Assembly (NCBI RefSeq): GCF_022539315.1
Contig: NC_066326.1
Coordinates: 10,432,601-10,496,600 of the forward strand
Source of the DNA: Serinus canaria
Lineage: Eukaryota > Chordata > Aves > Passeriformes > Fringillidae
DNA: 64,000 bases
Direction of reading: 5' to 3'
Shown: positions 38,441 to 49,090 of the stretch, piece after piece
How positions within the stretch are numbered: the stretch's first letter is position 1
Layout: each line of letters begins with the position of its first letter
Notes under the pieces: model-generated
The model's input: only the letters and a program-made list of their open reading frames with translations
Told to the model about the DNA's origin: nothing
Databases searched by the model: none
Translations under genes and position numbers: made by a program

Positions 38441-38489
38441 TCAGTTCCTAGCTCAAATACATTATTGATTTGCTCATTTGCCAGGGGCC

Positions 38490-38720
38490 ACTTGTCAAAA
38501 GTATAACAGCATTAGTAGCACTTGACGTAATAGGGGAATGGAGAGGTTTGTGATTAAGTTTAGACAGCCTTGTTTGACTTAGTTAATTGGTTAAATATAT
38601 TCAGTTACATGTGATGCTTCAGAATTTCAGCTCCAATAAAGTATTATATTAATTTTAATTAAAGCTCAACAGAGTTGGCCAAATATTTCTATTTTCTGAA
38701 TATTTTTCTTAATCATATAA
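38490..38720. promoter_or_regulatory. AT-rich enhancer-like block
   Basis: The block contains TGACGTAAT (CRE-like), TTAGTTAATTGG, ATTAATTTTAATTAAAG and GAATATTTTTCTTAATC, and is complex rather than repetitive. It follows the ancient repeat relic at 38375-38440 by about 50 bp, so the two may belong to one preserved unit. Confidence 0.3.
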
Positions 38721-40660
38721 TTCATATTCTGATAAAACAGGGATTCTGGTAGCAACTAAGGCCTGGAGCAACTGGAGCACTTTGTCTGACCATGAGAACT
38801 TGAAAGAAGAATAGATAGGCTAACACTGAGGAGAAGTGAATTTATTAAAATCTTTCTAACCTGAAAAAAAAATGAGGTGGAACAAGGAAAAAATTCCCCT
38901 CTGCCTCAAGACAGGATTAACTTACGTCTGTTCTGACAGATGAATTTCTGCTATTTCTTAAAAATGACTGTCATGAAAACCATAACTGCAAGAAGTTGCA
39001 CCTCCTCCTAAGTTTGCCCAGAAGCCTTCATGTTGGCAATCCCTGATCACCATTTGCTGTTCCCTTGCTTAAGACCTGCATCCATCACAACAGGAAGGGC
39101 AAACAGCATCCCATGGGTTGCCTTAGCTAAGAGTCCCAAAAAGTGAAGACTCTCACCAGTGGAACCTGAGTGATTCCAGAGACAGAACTCCTTTAGTTTC
39201 ATGGTTAAGGACACTCCTGTAGGACCCATTCTTTATTTCAGTGTTTTTCCAAGGAGGGAACATTCATGCCAGGGACATGTTCACACCAAAGGCAGATTTG
39301 CAAAGAGATGCTCCACTTGAGCCAAGAAACTTTCCTTAGCTCTTGCCTGGAGAGGCTCAGTCTGGCTTGCTGAGCTGCTGCCATCCCTGGGCCTTTAAGA
39401 TCTCCATCCAAAGCACATCTCTATCAAGGTAAGGCACGTGCAAGCCCCAGTAACACTGTCAGGCTGGCAGAACTGGGACAGTCTCACCTGACCACCACAG
39501 CACAGCAAGACGTCCAGCAGGTGTTGGGAAGGAGGCCTTGGCTGACTCCAGTGAGCCCCACTGACGCAGTAATTACCAGAGTGGGCATTGCCTTCCTAAT
39601 GACAGCAATTGAAAGTGCAAATACAGCCTCAGCACACCAAAAATAGCCCACTGCTCTCATGAGCAGCAGCTGCATCTGAGGACTTTTCCCAATGCAGAGC
39701 CCTCAGGACCTCCCTCCCCAGCTTTCCTGCCAGCTCCCCACCCCTCTGCTTTGCATCTCAATTATTTTTCCTTCTCTCTCCTTGAATGCAGACTCGAAGA
39801 TTTGAAAGAAGAAAGATAGAAGACCAATTTCTGCACTGCCTACTGACCATAGTCTTGTTTTCTTTATATTACTTACGCAGGCAGTCAATTAAAAAAATGG
39901 GATATTTTTCTTTTGCAGTGTTGGGATCCAACTCTGCAGGTCTTTAATTATCTATCAGTGGAGCCAGGACTGGGAGAGGGTGGAAAGAGCATCTATTCTT
40001 TCAGCTGATGTGTCCCTGAGAGAATTTAGCTCAGGTGTTTTGAGCCTAGTGATAAAAAATAACCCCCTTTTCCATGTTTTTTCTTGTGCTCTCTGCTGCA
40101 AGATCATTAAGGCTCTGATCTCCTGAATTACACAGGGTCTAAATGGCCAGGCACATCTACGAGGACTTCATTGATCAAGGGCCCCAACTTGGCCCAATGG
40201 TCACACCTTACATAAAAGCTGAATTCATAAATCTCCTTTAGAGCATCTGTGTGTGGTAAATGATGTTCTTGACAGGGCTGATAAACCTCAGCACCAACTT
40301 TGCTGGTTCAACTCTGTGTTTAATGACGCGCCCCACTCACACTTTTCATCACCTGCTGTGTGTACACCTCCCCTTAGAACCAGCACTGCAGGGAGTGCCT
40401 GGAGCAGAAGGTGGGGTGCCCTGCTCCTTCCCAGAGCTCTGGCAGGAATGCTCCAACTCTGAATAAAATGGGCCATCAGCAGCTTTGGGGTGAGTTGCTC
40501 TCCCTGCTCACATCTTCCTCTGAACCATACCCAACACCACAGAGGTGGATGAAGGGGCACAAGAATGAGACACAAGAACAAAACCCTGTGCATTGTGTTA
40601 AGGATTCATAGCACTGATGCCTGGGCATTGTGAGGGTTTGCTGAATCGTGCTGTCAGTAG

Positions 40661-40726
40661 TGTTTAACAAATATGGCAGTGGGATAATGCTGGTGTTTAA
40701 CAAGTGCAGCAGTGGCATAATGCATA
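40661..40726. repeat. 33-bp imperfect tandem duplication
   Basis: Two units start with TGTTTAACAA at 40661 and 40694. Both continue with a variant of GCAGTGG.ATAATGC, and they differ at several positions between these anchors. This is a simple local duplication that has diverged. Confidence 0.85.
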
Positions 40727-40954
40727 AAAGGCCACAAGCAGGTTGGGACCCAGTGTGCAGCAGCCTAACAGAAGAAGCCTGATATCTCACTCTTGTGTTA
40801 GAGAAACCAGAGTTATGTTCTCAGGGGAGCCAGTCATGGGGCTGGGACGGACTGAGATATAATTATGGAATAATGCATGTTCTTTTCCCACCACTCCCCC
40901 CTTTCTAAATTAGCTGTCATGTCACTAGAAACGTTTCTGTGTTCCACAATCAGT

Positions 40955-41085
40955 CCACTTAACTGTAACAAAGCAGTGCAGATCTATCAAACTCACAATG
41001 AGCTCCGCTAATGACCGCTGAAATTACCAAATCAGTCCTGCTTCCCACCACCCTGCCCTTCCCTCCGCGCCCCTCATCAATCAGA
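40955..41085. promoter_or_regulatory. Enhancer-like block with SOX-type word and CpGs
   Basis: GTAACAAAGCAG (SOX/TCF-like) is followed by AGCTCCGCTAATGACCGCTG, AAATTACCAAATCAG and a CCCTCCGCGCCCC patch. Five or more CpGs within about 100 bp stand out against the depleted background. A frame on the minus strand is open through it, but its translation shows no domain. Confidence 0.35.
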
Positions 41086-41371
41086 GCTCTGCTTGCAGCC
41101 CTGCTCGAGGGGAAACCATGGTGGCAGGCTCCACACCCATGACTTTGCCATGCAAAGGTGTTCTTCTGGCTGCAGAGTGTTGATGTTGTTGGGACTGTGC
41201 CTTTTTTCACTGTCAGGGGGCTGCTGGATGCCAGGGGTGGCTCTAGGCAGGCACTGGAGGCACTGGAGAGAGAGCAGCAGAGGTACAGCCAGCAGTAAAA
41301 TACCAGCAGAGTGCATTGTTCCTGGTCCCTGATTATGCATTTAACTGCATTGCTAAGCACTAAGCACATCC

Positions 41372-41414
41372 TTTTTTTTTTTTTCTTTTTCTTTTTTTTT
41401 TTTTTTTTTTTTTT
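41372..41414. repeat. Poly-T tract
   Basis: About 43 bp of T broken by two single C residues. On the minus strand it is an A-tail-like tract, but the flanking sequence shows no retroposon body. On the plus strand it sits immediately 5' of a CpG-containing, element-like block that starts at about 41415. Confidence 0.95.
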
Positions 41415-41780
41415 GTAAGCGCTCCTCGGAAGTGCAATCTCGCTACTATTCAGATACAATGTGCCTTCTATTCTCTCTCCCAGTTTTAATTATGTGTCCG
41501 CCGCTGCTCCTTCTCCAAGCTGGCGGTTTCTGAGATTCATAATTTCAGCCTGACACCATAGTAACCACTTAGTTTGATTCAAGACTCTAATGTCATCACT
41601 GGCTGGTCTTGAATAGAGCAGGGAGAGAGGGTGTAATTTGAAGGCAGCATCACATAGAAACTGCAATTATTTCTCCCTTTCTGAGGGAAATGTAAACAAA
41701 AGGTCATCACTGGTCAGTGCTCTTCATTTCCATCCCCGCACACTGACAAGCTGACTTTTCTGTATATTATTTATTTCTTT
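41415..41780. promoter_or_regulatory. CpG-retaining enhancer-like block
   Basis: Starting at the end of the poly-T tract, the sequence holds AAGCGCTCCTCGGAAG, AATCTCGCTACTATTC, TGTCCGCCGCTGC and CTGGCGGTTTCTGAG. It continues into TTCATAATTTCAGCC, ACCATAGTAACC and TTGATTCAAGAC. CpG retention with AT-rich homeodomain words and no coding frame is the profile of a conserved developmental element or a small unmethylated enhancer. Confidence 0.38.
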
Positions 41781-44549
41781 GCCCACTTACATGCCTCCAC
41801 ACCGACACCAGGAGCAACAGCCAGTGCTGGTTATCCCTCCTGTGTGGGGACATGACCACTCCATGTCCTCTGGTGCTTGAAAATGGCCAGAGAGAGCTCT
41901 GGAAGCCAGTCTGAAGTGTCTGGAAGGGACTGTCCCTGATGGGGCACACAGCTGCTGCAGCCCTCCTGCCACAGCCAGAGGCTGGCACAGGCAGAACACA
42001 CCAGTGACAGACATCCCTGGCTTCTGCTGTCCTCATGTGGAAAGGACTTGATTCAGATTCTCTTATTCTTCCTGCCTTCTCCCATTTAGTTCCCACACAG
42101 AATTTCTTCCACGGTTCCTCTTGAATTAAATATGTGAGTTTCTCCTCTGGGGATCAGACTCCATAGTCCAGGAATGACCCAAGGGCCCCTGAAAGCTCTC
42201 CTGTCCCCTGCCAGCTCAGGGGGATGGTCACACAGGCTCACACTGAAGGAGCTGCTGGGCAGTAGAGCCACAGCACAAGAGACTTGCCCAAGGTCCATGG
42301 TTTGCCCCTTCTCTGGCCACAACCTTTCTCTGATCCTTCTGGGAATGGCAGAGAGACATAAGATGAATACCAGAAAGACAGATGAATGTGTACACACAGA
42401 AAAATGCAATTCACTCAGCAGCATTTGCTGCAAATCCTGCTGCACTAAATGAAGCTTTCCTGCCTTCCCCCAATGGCTCAGTGATAGAAAGGAGTTAAGT
42501 GGAAATAAATGCTCATATCAAATCACAGGTATTGATTTTCTGAGCTAGTAAATGAAGGCACTTTATCTCCGATGGGAGATTGAATGTCTGTGTGCCACGC
42601 TTTGCTCCATTTTCATAAAAAGGAAGGCATGGTGGAATTATTTTACCTGGCTTCTCATAAAGTGTAGAGGGAGCAGATTCTCTTGCCCATGACATGGGGT
42701 ATCAATCAGGAGTAACGCCATCCCAGTGATGGAGCCACTGAGGATTGACAATGGAATAACAAGCCTGGAAGGCTGGTCCTGGGCATTGGCTCGTCCTTCA
42801 GCAGATGTGGCAGTGTCTTTCATGGGTCCCTGCAGTCCCCTTCCCTCTCCAGGTGATGGGGATGGGCAGTTCTCTGCAGTTTTTGCTTTGGTTTGCTAGA
42901 AGGTAATCTTACATCTAAATCATTTAATTCTACTGGCTGGTTTAAGAGGAGAACAAGAGTTTCACTGCTACTTATGCCCTTTTTGAGCTCTAATGAGTTC
43001 TGAGCAGGATGTGATATTAAAATTATAGGTACATTACATTTAATAATCTGCAGAAAGCCTTAAAGGGAGTTGTCCATGGCCTTGAGGAGCCTTTTAGAAG
43101 ATCAAAGCTGACTGTTGCAAAGTAATTCATGTAGACAGGGGAAGTCACACTCACAAGGGTCCTTGGAAACACAACCTTTTTTTGGCCAGGTTCACCTACA
43201 CAGGCATGACTAAAAGTGAAAGAGCTAAATTTCTGCATCTGAGATCTGCAGTTCTGTGCTCAAACCTTCTGTCTTATCTGGCAGTTACCCATTTTATCAG
43301 GCAGATCTCTGGCACCAGCAATCCATCTCTGCAGCCCTCCACCCATTTCACTATGCAGCCAGCCCTGATGTATTTTGCTGCTGATATTTTTCAAAGTGAA
43401 AGAGATCAAATATATAAAAATAGATACAAAGAAATAAGCCATTAAAAAGCAGACCCCATGTTTTTGCAGAACATGGATTCTTCTGTTATAAAACTGTGCT
43501 GCTAAAAAAAACCCTGCATTTTCACTCCCTGCCTTCCATGACCCTGCACACCAAGATAAATCAGAGAGGGTCCAGTTTAATCCACTGACAGGGAGAAATG
43601 AAATGGCAGGTGGATTTCAGCCAGCAGTGACTTTTGCATGGGTGAGGGATGATTAGAAGAGACACTCATGTTCCTGACTTGGAGCCTGGCTGCCTTTCAC
43701 ATCCCCTTAGTATTCAATGGAGAGCCAACCTGGGATCACAGCCTCCAGGGACAAACCACTGACCTTAAACTCTGAGTCCTCTCTGTGTCTCAGCTTGAAG
43801 AGACCTGGAGTTTAGGAGAGGGCTGGCATGGCCCAAGGCTGTTCTCTGTCCAACCTTAGCCTTGCAACTTCTGCCAAAGTCTGAGGGAACAGGACCAAAA
43901 CCAAGCCCGTCACTTTGGTGGAGAAAAGCTCATTTTCCCCATTGTGGATTCCCATAGGAGAAAAAATTGTCTCTTGATAATCAGTGGTTGAATCTGAAAT
44001 GTGAGAAGTGGCAATATGTGTCTAAAGAAGCAACAATTTTCACTTTGCTTGGAAGGAAACCTGCAGAACAAGGGAAGCTGCTCAGACACTGTCCCTGTCA
44101 GCCCTTCTGCCAGCCATTGAACATGGCCCTGTAGGGCAGTGCTGTCTTGATGTCAGGCTCCCACAGAGGTGTTTGCTGAGCAGCTGCAAAGCAGCACTGT
44201 GAAAATAAAAGAAATAGTTTCGTGACAGTGTCCTTTGAAATTTACTTTATTATTTTGGAGTTATTGTACCTCCTCAAGGTGTTATCTGAAATCTTCCAGA
44301 GCTCAGATCTGCCCAGGGACGGTGGGCAGAACTCTTTTATGGATCTTGATTGAAGCATTTGTGTCACTTTTGTCAGAGACACGGGGCAAATAGTTGAGAA
44401 TCCCTTTTTATTCCCAGTGGGAGGGTTGAACACAAAGCTGTACCAGTCTGTTTTGGTAGGACTTAGATTTTCATGATGACAATCATTTTACACCAACAAT
44501 ATTTTTTAGCCTCTCTTTGCAACCAGTTGTGGGGTTTGGGTTTTTTGAA
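41781..44549. other. No gene seen
   Basis: Unique sequence without recognisable repeats. Frames of up to about 120 codons lack protein-like features. Confidence 0.6.
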
Positions 44550-44606
44550 GGGGAGAAAGGGGATTCTTTGGGGGAGGGGGGTTGTTGGTGGTTGTTTTTT
44601 TTTTTT
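44550..44606 (+). repeat. G-quadruplex-type run followed by poly-T
   Basis: Four G tracts (GGGG, GGGG, GGGGG, GGGGGG) with short spacers occupy 44550-44581. They are followed by GTTGTTGGTGGTTG and a T12 run at 44595-44606. This is a canonical four-tract quadruplex pattern on the plus strand. Confidence 0.85.
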
Positions 44607-45813
44607 AGAGGAAGAAGAGGACATGATACTTTTTATTAGTATCCCTCCCACCCAATTGTCTGAGGCATCTTTTTCAATAGTCTTCTTACTGCAAAAAGCA
44701 GAAACACCACCCTATACAACCTTTCCACAGAGTGCAAACATCAATCCTGTCTTATTAAGCTGGAGCTAAAACACTCATAGACAAATTGTTAACAAGAAGA
44801 AAGCATCCACGCTGTGGTAGAAAAGGTAAAATGCAGTAATTGTCCTAACCTTCAAGAAAGAATGTCTCTGTAAGGAGGGGAGGACCTCTTTCCTTCCTGT
44901 GGCAAATGGCCAGAAGACTCCAGGAAACCTCACTTCACCAATACATATTTATTTTTTATATTTAGGCACAAAATCACCTTTCTTTCCCTTGATTCCTGTG
45001 AATTTGTTCCAAGGACAGACAAGAGAAGCTAATACCTTTCCCTGCCCAGTTTCCTGCCCATGCTAGCCCTATCTCACATTGCTGCTCTTTTTTTTAGTGC
45101 TTTCTGAATCTGATTTATTTGTGTCTCACAAAGAAAAAGAAAAGGCTCTTGCTTTCATGTCTACACAGCAACAAGAGGGAGAACTGGAGCATGTGCAGAC
45201 ATATAGAGTGAATTAATCTGATTAAATTCAGGCTTCTAAGTTTAAGCTAGTCACCCAAAGCTCCTTTCAGTACAGTAGGCAGACATCTCATCAATATACA
45301 GTCAATGGAGCCAGAGGTGTAATTCATCTCATTCCAAAGTAGATGCCTAAAGTAGGTCACATGAATCACACCCTTGAGAGTTTTTCTTCTCCCCATTGAC
45401 TGTGGAAGAATCCCACCGTGACTAAATCACTTGTAGATGCTGAAACCAGCTTTGACTGAGTGGCTTCCCTCCATTGCACAGTGCCACTCCATGCATCCAC
45501 GTGCTGGTGGGAGCCACCTTTCTCCCCTGACATCTCTGATGCTGAGGGTTTGCTGTTGTCCATACTTACTCCCAGAAGGTAAGGCAGGTCCAGCTATGGA
45601 GGCACAGGGATAAGGGCTCAGGTCTCACTGAGGAACCCTGAGGCAGCCTAGAAGGGCACTGAGAGAAGGTAGAGCAGCACGGAAAAGAAGGTGCCCTGAT
45701 GACATGGTTATCCTGATCTTGGATACACCAGAGAGCCCTGTGCAGGCCAGCACAGCTGGATGGAGCAGCCCTCTGAAAGCACCTTTGGCAATCAGAGGTG
45801 ACCTATTGTCACT

Positions 45814-45835
45814 TTCATCATCATCATCATCATCC
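45814..45835. repeat. (TCA)n trinucleotide repeat
   Basis: Six to seven TCA units without interruption, flanked by unique sequence. Confidence 0.92.
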
Positions 45836-46312
45836 CTGGAGTAACCAAGAGAGAGAAAGCAGATGACAACACGATTGAAGCACCAGAATAGTGGGGCTCA
45901 GTCCTTTTCCTCTGCTATGGAATGCAACTCAGTGTCCCTGTGACTCCATTTCCCTCCTGTGGCACTAAAATAAAGGACTCTTCTTCCCCCCTCCTCGGAT
46001 TTATCTCTTGGATTTGGAATTTCTTATCATCTTACTGGGTGAAAGGGGATGAAGGTGTAAACCCATGGCCCAGGGAGCTGCTGCTCTCTGGACTTGATAC
46101 ACAGCTTCAGTCCAAATGGCAATAGCATTAGTATTTGAAGATGGAGGAAGAAACTGGAAGCTTAGTTGGGAATGTGAAATGGATTCACTTGGTCATTTTG
46201 TTGGAGAAAAGGCATTTTTCCTTTCTCTGCCAGGAGATTCTTTAACTGACTTTTAAATTTAAAAAAAAACCAAACCAAAACTCAGACAAACAAACAAACA
46301 AAACCCCAGACG

Positions 46313-46410
46313 AAAAGAAAAGAAAAGAAAAGAAAAGAAAAGAAAAGAAAAGAAAAGAAAAGAAAAGAAAAGAAAAGAAAAGAAAAGAAAAGAAAAGAAA
46401 AGAAAAGAAA
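46313..46410. repeat. (AAAAG)n pentanucleotide microsatellite
   Basis: A pure AAAAG tandem array of about 19-20 units runs without interruption. It is preceded at 46261-46310 by an A-rich, (CAAA)n-like lead-in. The lead-in followed by a pure pentamer suggests growth of a microsatellite from a poly-A-like seed. No retroposon body is recognisable on either side. Reading frames through it encode Phe-Leu-Ser strings and are not genes. Confidence 0.98.
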
Positions 46411-48920
46411 CCCAAACTTAAGTTCAGCAGCATGAAAATAGAGCTGTGAAATGCACACCAGTCTGCTCAAGTCTAACTAGAAACCCTCCAAAGCAGAATC
46501 CAAAAGTTATTAGTGAGATTTTGATGCCTAGTGAAGAGAACTTTTTAAAGAAAAAGAAAGAAACCTGTTGCAGTCTGAACAAGTCAGTGCTTCACACAGC
46601 TGTTTTCATGAATCCAGAAAGACAGTCCATACATTATTTAAACCATCCAATTTATTGAGCAGCTCAAACAGGTTCTCTCTACACCAGTCAGAGCTGACAA
46701 GGACTCACAGAAAACTTTGCACAACGTTCTGCTCTCAGCCAGTTCTGCTCCAGCCATGGCAAGTTTCACTCCCTTGCCTGAATCATTTGCATGTATAAAG
46801 GCCTTGCTCCTGTCACCTCTTTTCCTGCCTCAGAGCAGAACCTCAGGTGTTAGCAAGAGTCACCTGTGCTTCTTCAGAGAGAGGTGTTGTAGAGCTCCAT
46901 GGCCCCAGGCCAGCACCTTCACCTGCAGTGATGACTCTGCTGGCAGCATCACAGCACAGATGTAACAGAGAGCACAGGAAAAGATGAGCCTTTAATAACA
47001 CCTATTCTCAGATCTGTTGGATCTGGAATAGCAGACATTAGCTGCAAGGCAAGTGCTCCCATCCATGGGTTTCAAGAGAAAATTGTGTTTAAAATCCTTT
47101 CCAACCCTCACACAGTGAACTGACCACCACCCTTGGGTATCAAAAAGATGCATAAGCCTTAAAAGAAGTTAGAAGTCCACATGTTTCCAGATAAAACCCA
47201 CACAGGTAGGTCTCTTACAAGCTGTGAAACTGGGAAGAAAACCAAACTTTTCCGCCCTTCAAATAATCTCTGTTTTTTCAGCCTCTGCTTGAATGAAAGT
47301 TTACATCTTCAGTTGAGGTGTCCTAACAAGCTCTTTTTCTTTTCCTTAGTAACAATCCTTTGCCTCTCCAAGATTTTCTCACATCTGAGTCACAAAGTTC
47401 TGTGTTTATGTTGGAAATGTGTGTGAGCAGCTCTTCCCTAACTAGCAGGGCATTGGCAAGGAGCAGCTGAACAAGAACATGCTCATACATGCACAGACAC
47501 ACTCCATGGACCCAGCACAGCTAGTTATAAATCTAATAAACTGGCAAGCACAGCGAGCCTTATGCTGCCCATAAATAATTCACTGCCAGGATGCTTGTAG
47601 GAACAGCACCTTCTGCATAGTCCACAGGAAATTCTAACAGGTACCAAGGCCTGCTGACTCCAGTTGTTAATCCTGTTTATTGCTGCAGTGCCAAAGGGCC
47701 AACTCAGAATGAGCTGCCTTTGGGCTAAGTGCTGTATAAACACAGACTCTTGAGTTTAAAAGGACTTTGGGAGGAGAAATCTCTGGTATAACTACATTAG
47801 CTCAGCCCCAGGACTGTCAAGACACAAAATTCCTTTCCTCTCCAAGAAGCAGCAATAGCTTTTAGGCAAAATTCTCTGCTTTGTGTTAGAAATAGACCCA
47901 AGCTGCTGAGTCTGGAGTCTGATAAGGATGTGAATGTCTCAAGCTCTAAAAAATTTGTATGAGTTTGACTTACTAGACTGGTCTCTGCAGCATGTTTCAC
48001 CCCACTGGGAGGAAGTGGCTGAGCAGAAAAGAAGAATATGCCCCTCAGAGGAACCTGAGGGGTGATGAAGGTCTTGGCAGGGGTCCTGAGTGGACCAGCA
48101 CTGAGGCAATGTGCAGAGTGGGGAATAGGCTGTGGTTGTAAGACAGTGTTCTCCATCACAGCTCATGACCAAAGTGAGCCAAAAAACAAGGAGGGGGGAA
48201 TCTTCATTGCTGAGAGCTTCCACATCCAGAAAAGGCAAACTCAGCCTAAGAAATTTCCTTTTCTTTGTCCCCTTTTCTGCATGAGGACTTCTGGTTGTCA
48301 GGAAGAAGAGCTGTGGTGGCAAAAAAATGATAACTTCTGTTAGGATTGAGTGAATCTGACTCATTTAATGTCAGCAAGGGGCAGAGACCAGGCTCTGCAA
48401 TGTGATGGAAGGGATGTCCTGGGGTGTCTGAACATGGGGCTCTGGGACACACCAGAGGGCACCAGGGATGTCCCAAAGGGATATCAGGGCAAAGGGTACA
48501 GGGCTGAGCCAGCCCCAAGCCACCCAGGGACCCTCTGTCCCTTCCTCCTGTGCAGTGAGCCTCTGGGTTCCACTGCCAGGGCAGGGCCATGGCCAGCAGT
48601 CCCTGGCACATTACAGGAGGGACCTTCATGACTGAGCACATGTGGTCAGTGCAGTGGTGGCCCCTAGCCCACAGTGTCCACCAGGACAGGACAGAACAGG
48701 GCTGGTGAAAGCCCCAGTGCAGAGCCAGCCCCACATCCTGCCCCACAGCAATGAGGCATTTCCCTGGGGATGATTCCCTTGTCCCCTCCCAGAGAGACTC
48801 CCCAGCTGCTCCAGGGTGGTCCTGGAGGAGGATGGGGCTACCCAGGAGAGCAGCTCTCCAGTGGAGCCCCATGATGTGACAACAGAGCAGCCACTTCAGC
48901 CTGGTGAGTGAGGGGCCCTG

Positions 48921-49090
48921 CAATGCCAGGGGACCTTGTGCAATGCCAGGATCCTGTTTCTCCAGGACACTGGGAACAAGGGACCCAGAGCAATGCCAGG
49001 ATCCCAAATCCCCACCACCCTGGGAATAGGAGACCCAGAGCAATGCCAGGATCCCAAAGCCCCACCACACTGGGGACAGGGGACTCAGAG
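48921..49090. repeat. 50-bp minisatellite, three full units
   Basis: Three head-to-tail 50-bp units occupy 48941-48990, 48991-49040 and 49041-49090. A partial 20-bp unit precedes them at 48921-48940. Each unit begins CAATGCCAGGATCC and ends with AGGGACCCAGAG or a close variant. Units 2 and 3 differ at only a few positions and unit 1 is more diverged in its middle. The repeat sits in a GC-rich stretch (about 48.4-49.2 kb). Because 50 is not a multiple of 3, the array is read in a different frame in each unit, which argues against a coding role for the long minus-strand frame crossing it. Confidence 0.93.

Larger units (their letters stand above)
44607..48920. other. No gene seen; microsatellites only
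   Basis: Holds the (TCA)n and (AAAAG)n arrays listed separately. Sequence becomes GC-rich from about 48400. A CTCF-core-like word CACCAGAGGGCACC lies at 48450-48463, too short to call as a site. Confidence 0.55.

Noticed and set aside
41372..41414. Poly-T as the tail of a processed pseudogene or SINE on the minus strand
   Set aside because: No retroposon body, gene-like sequence or target-site duplication could be recognised next to it.
40959..41459. 166-codon minus-strand frame through the poly-T tract
   Set aside because: It begins with a poly-Lys run from the homopolymer and continues through element-like CpG DNA. There is no domain or splice support.
46242..46470. Open frames encoding Phe-Leu-Ser repeats
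   Set aside because: They are translations of the (AAAAG)n microsatellite.
48450..48463. CTCF-core-like word CACCAGAGGGCACC
   Set aside because: It is too short and imperfect to call without ChIP or conservation evidence.
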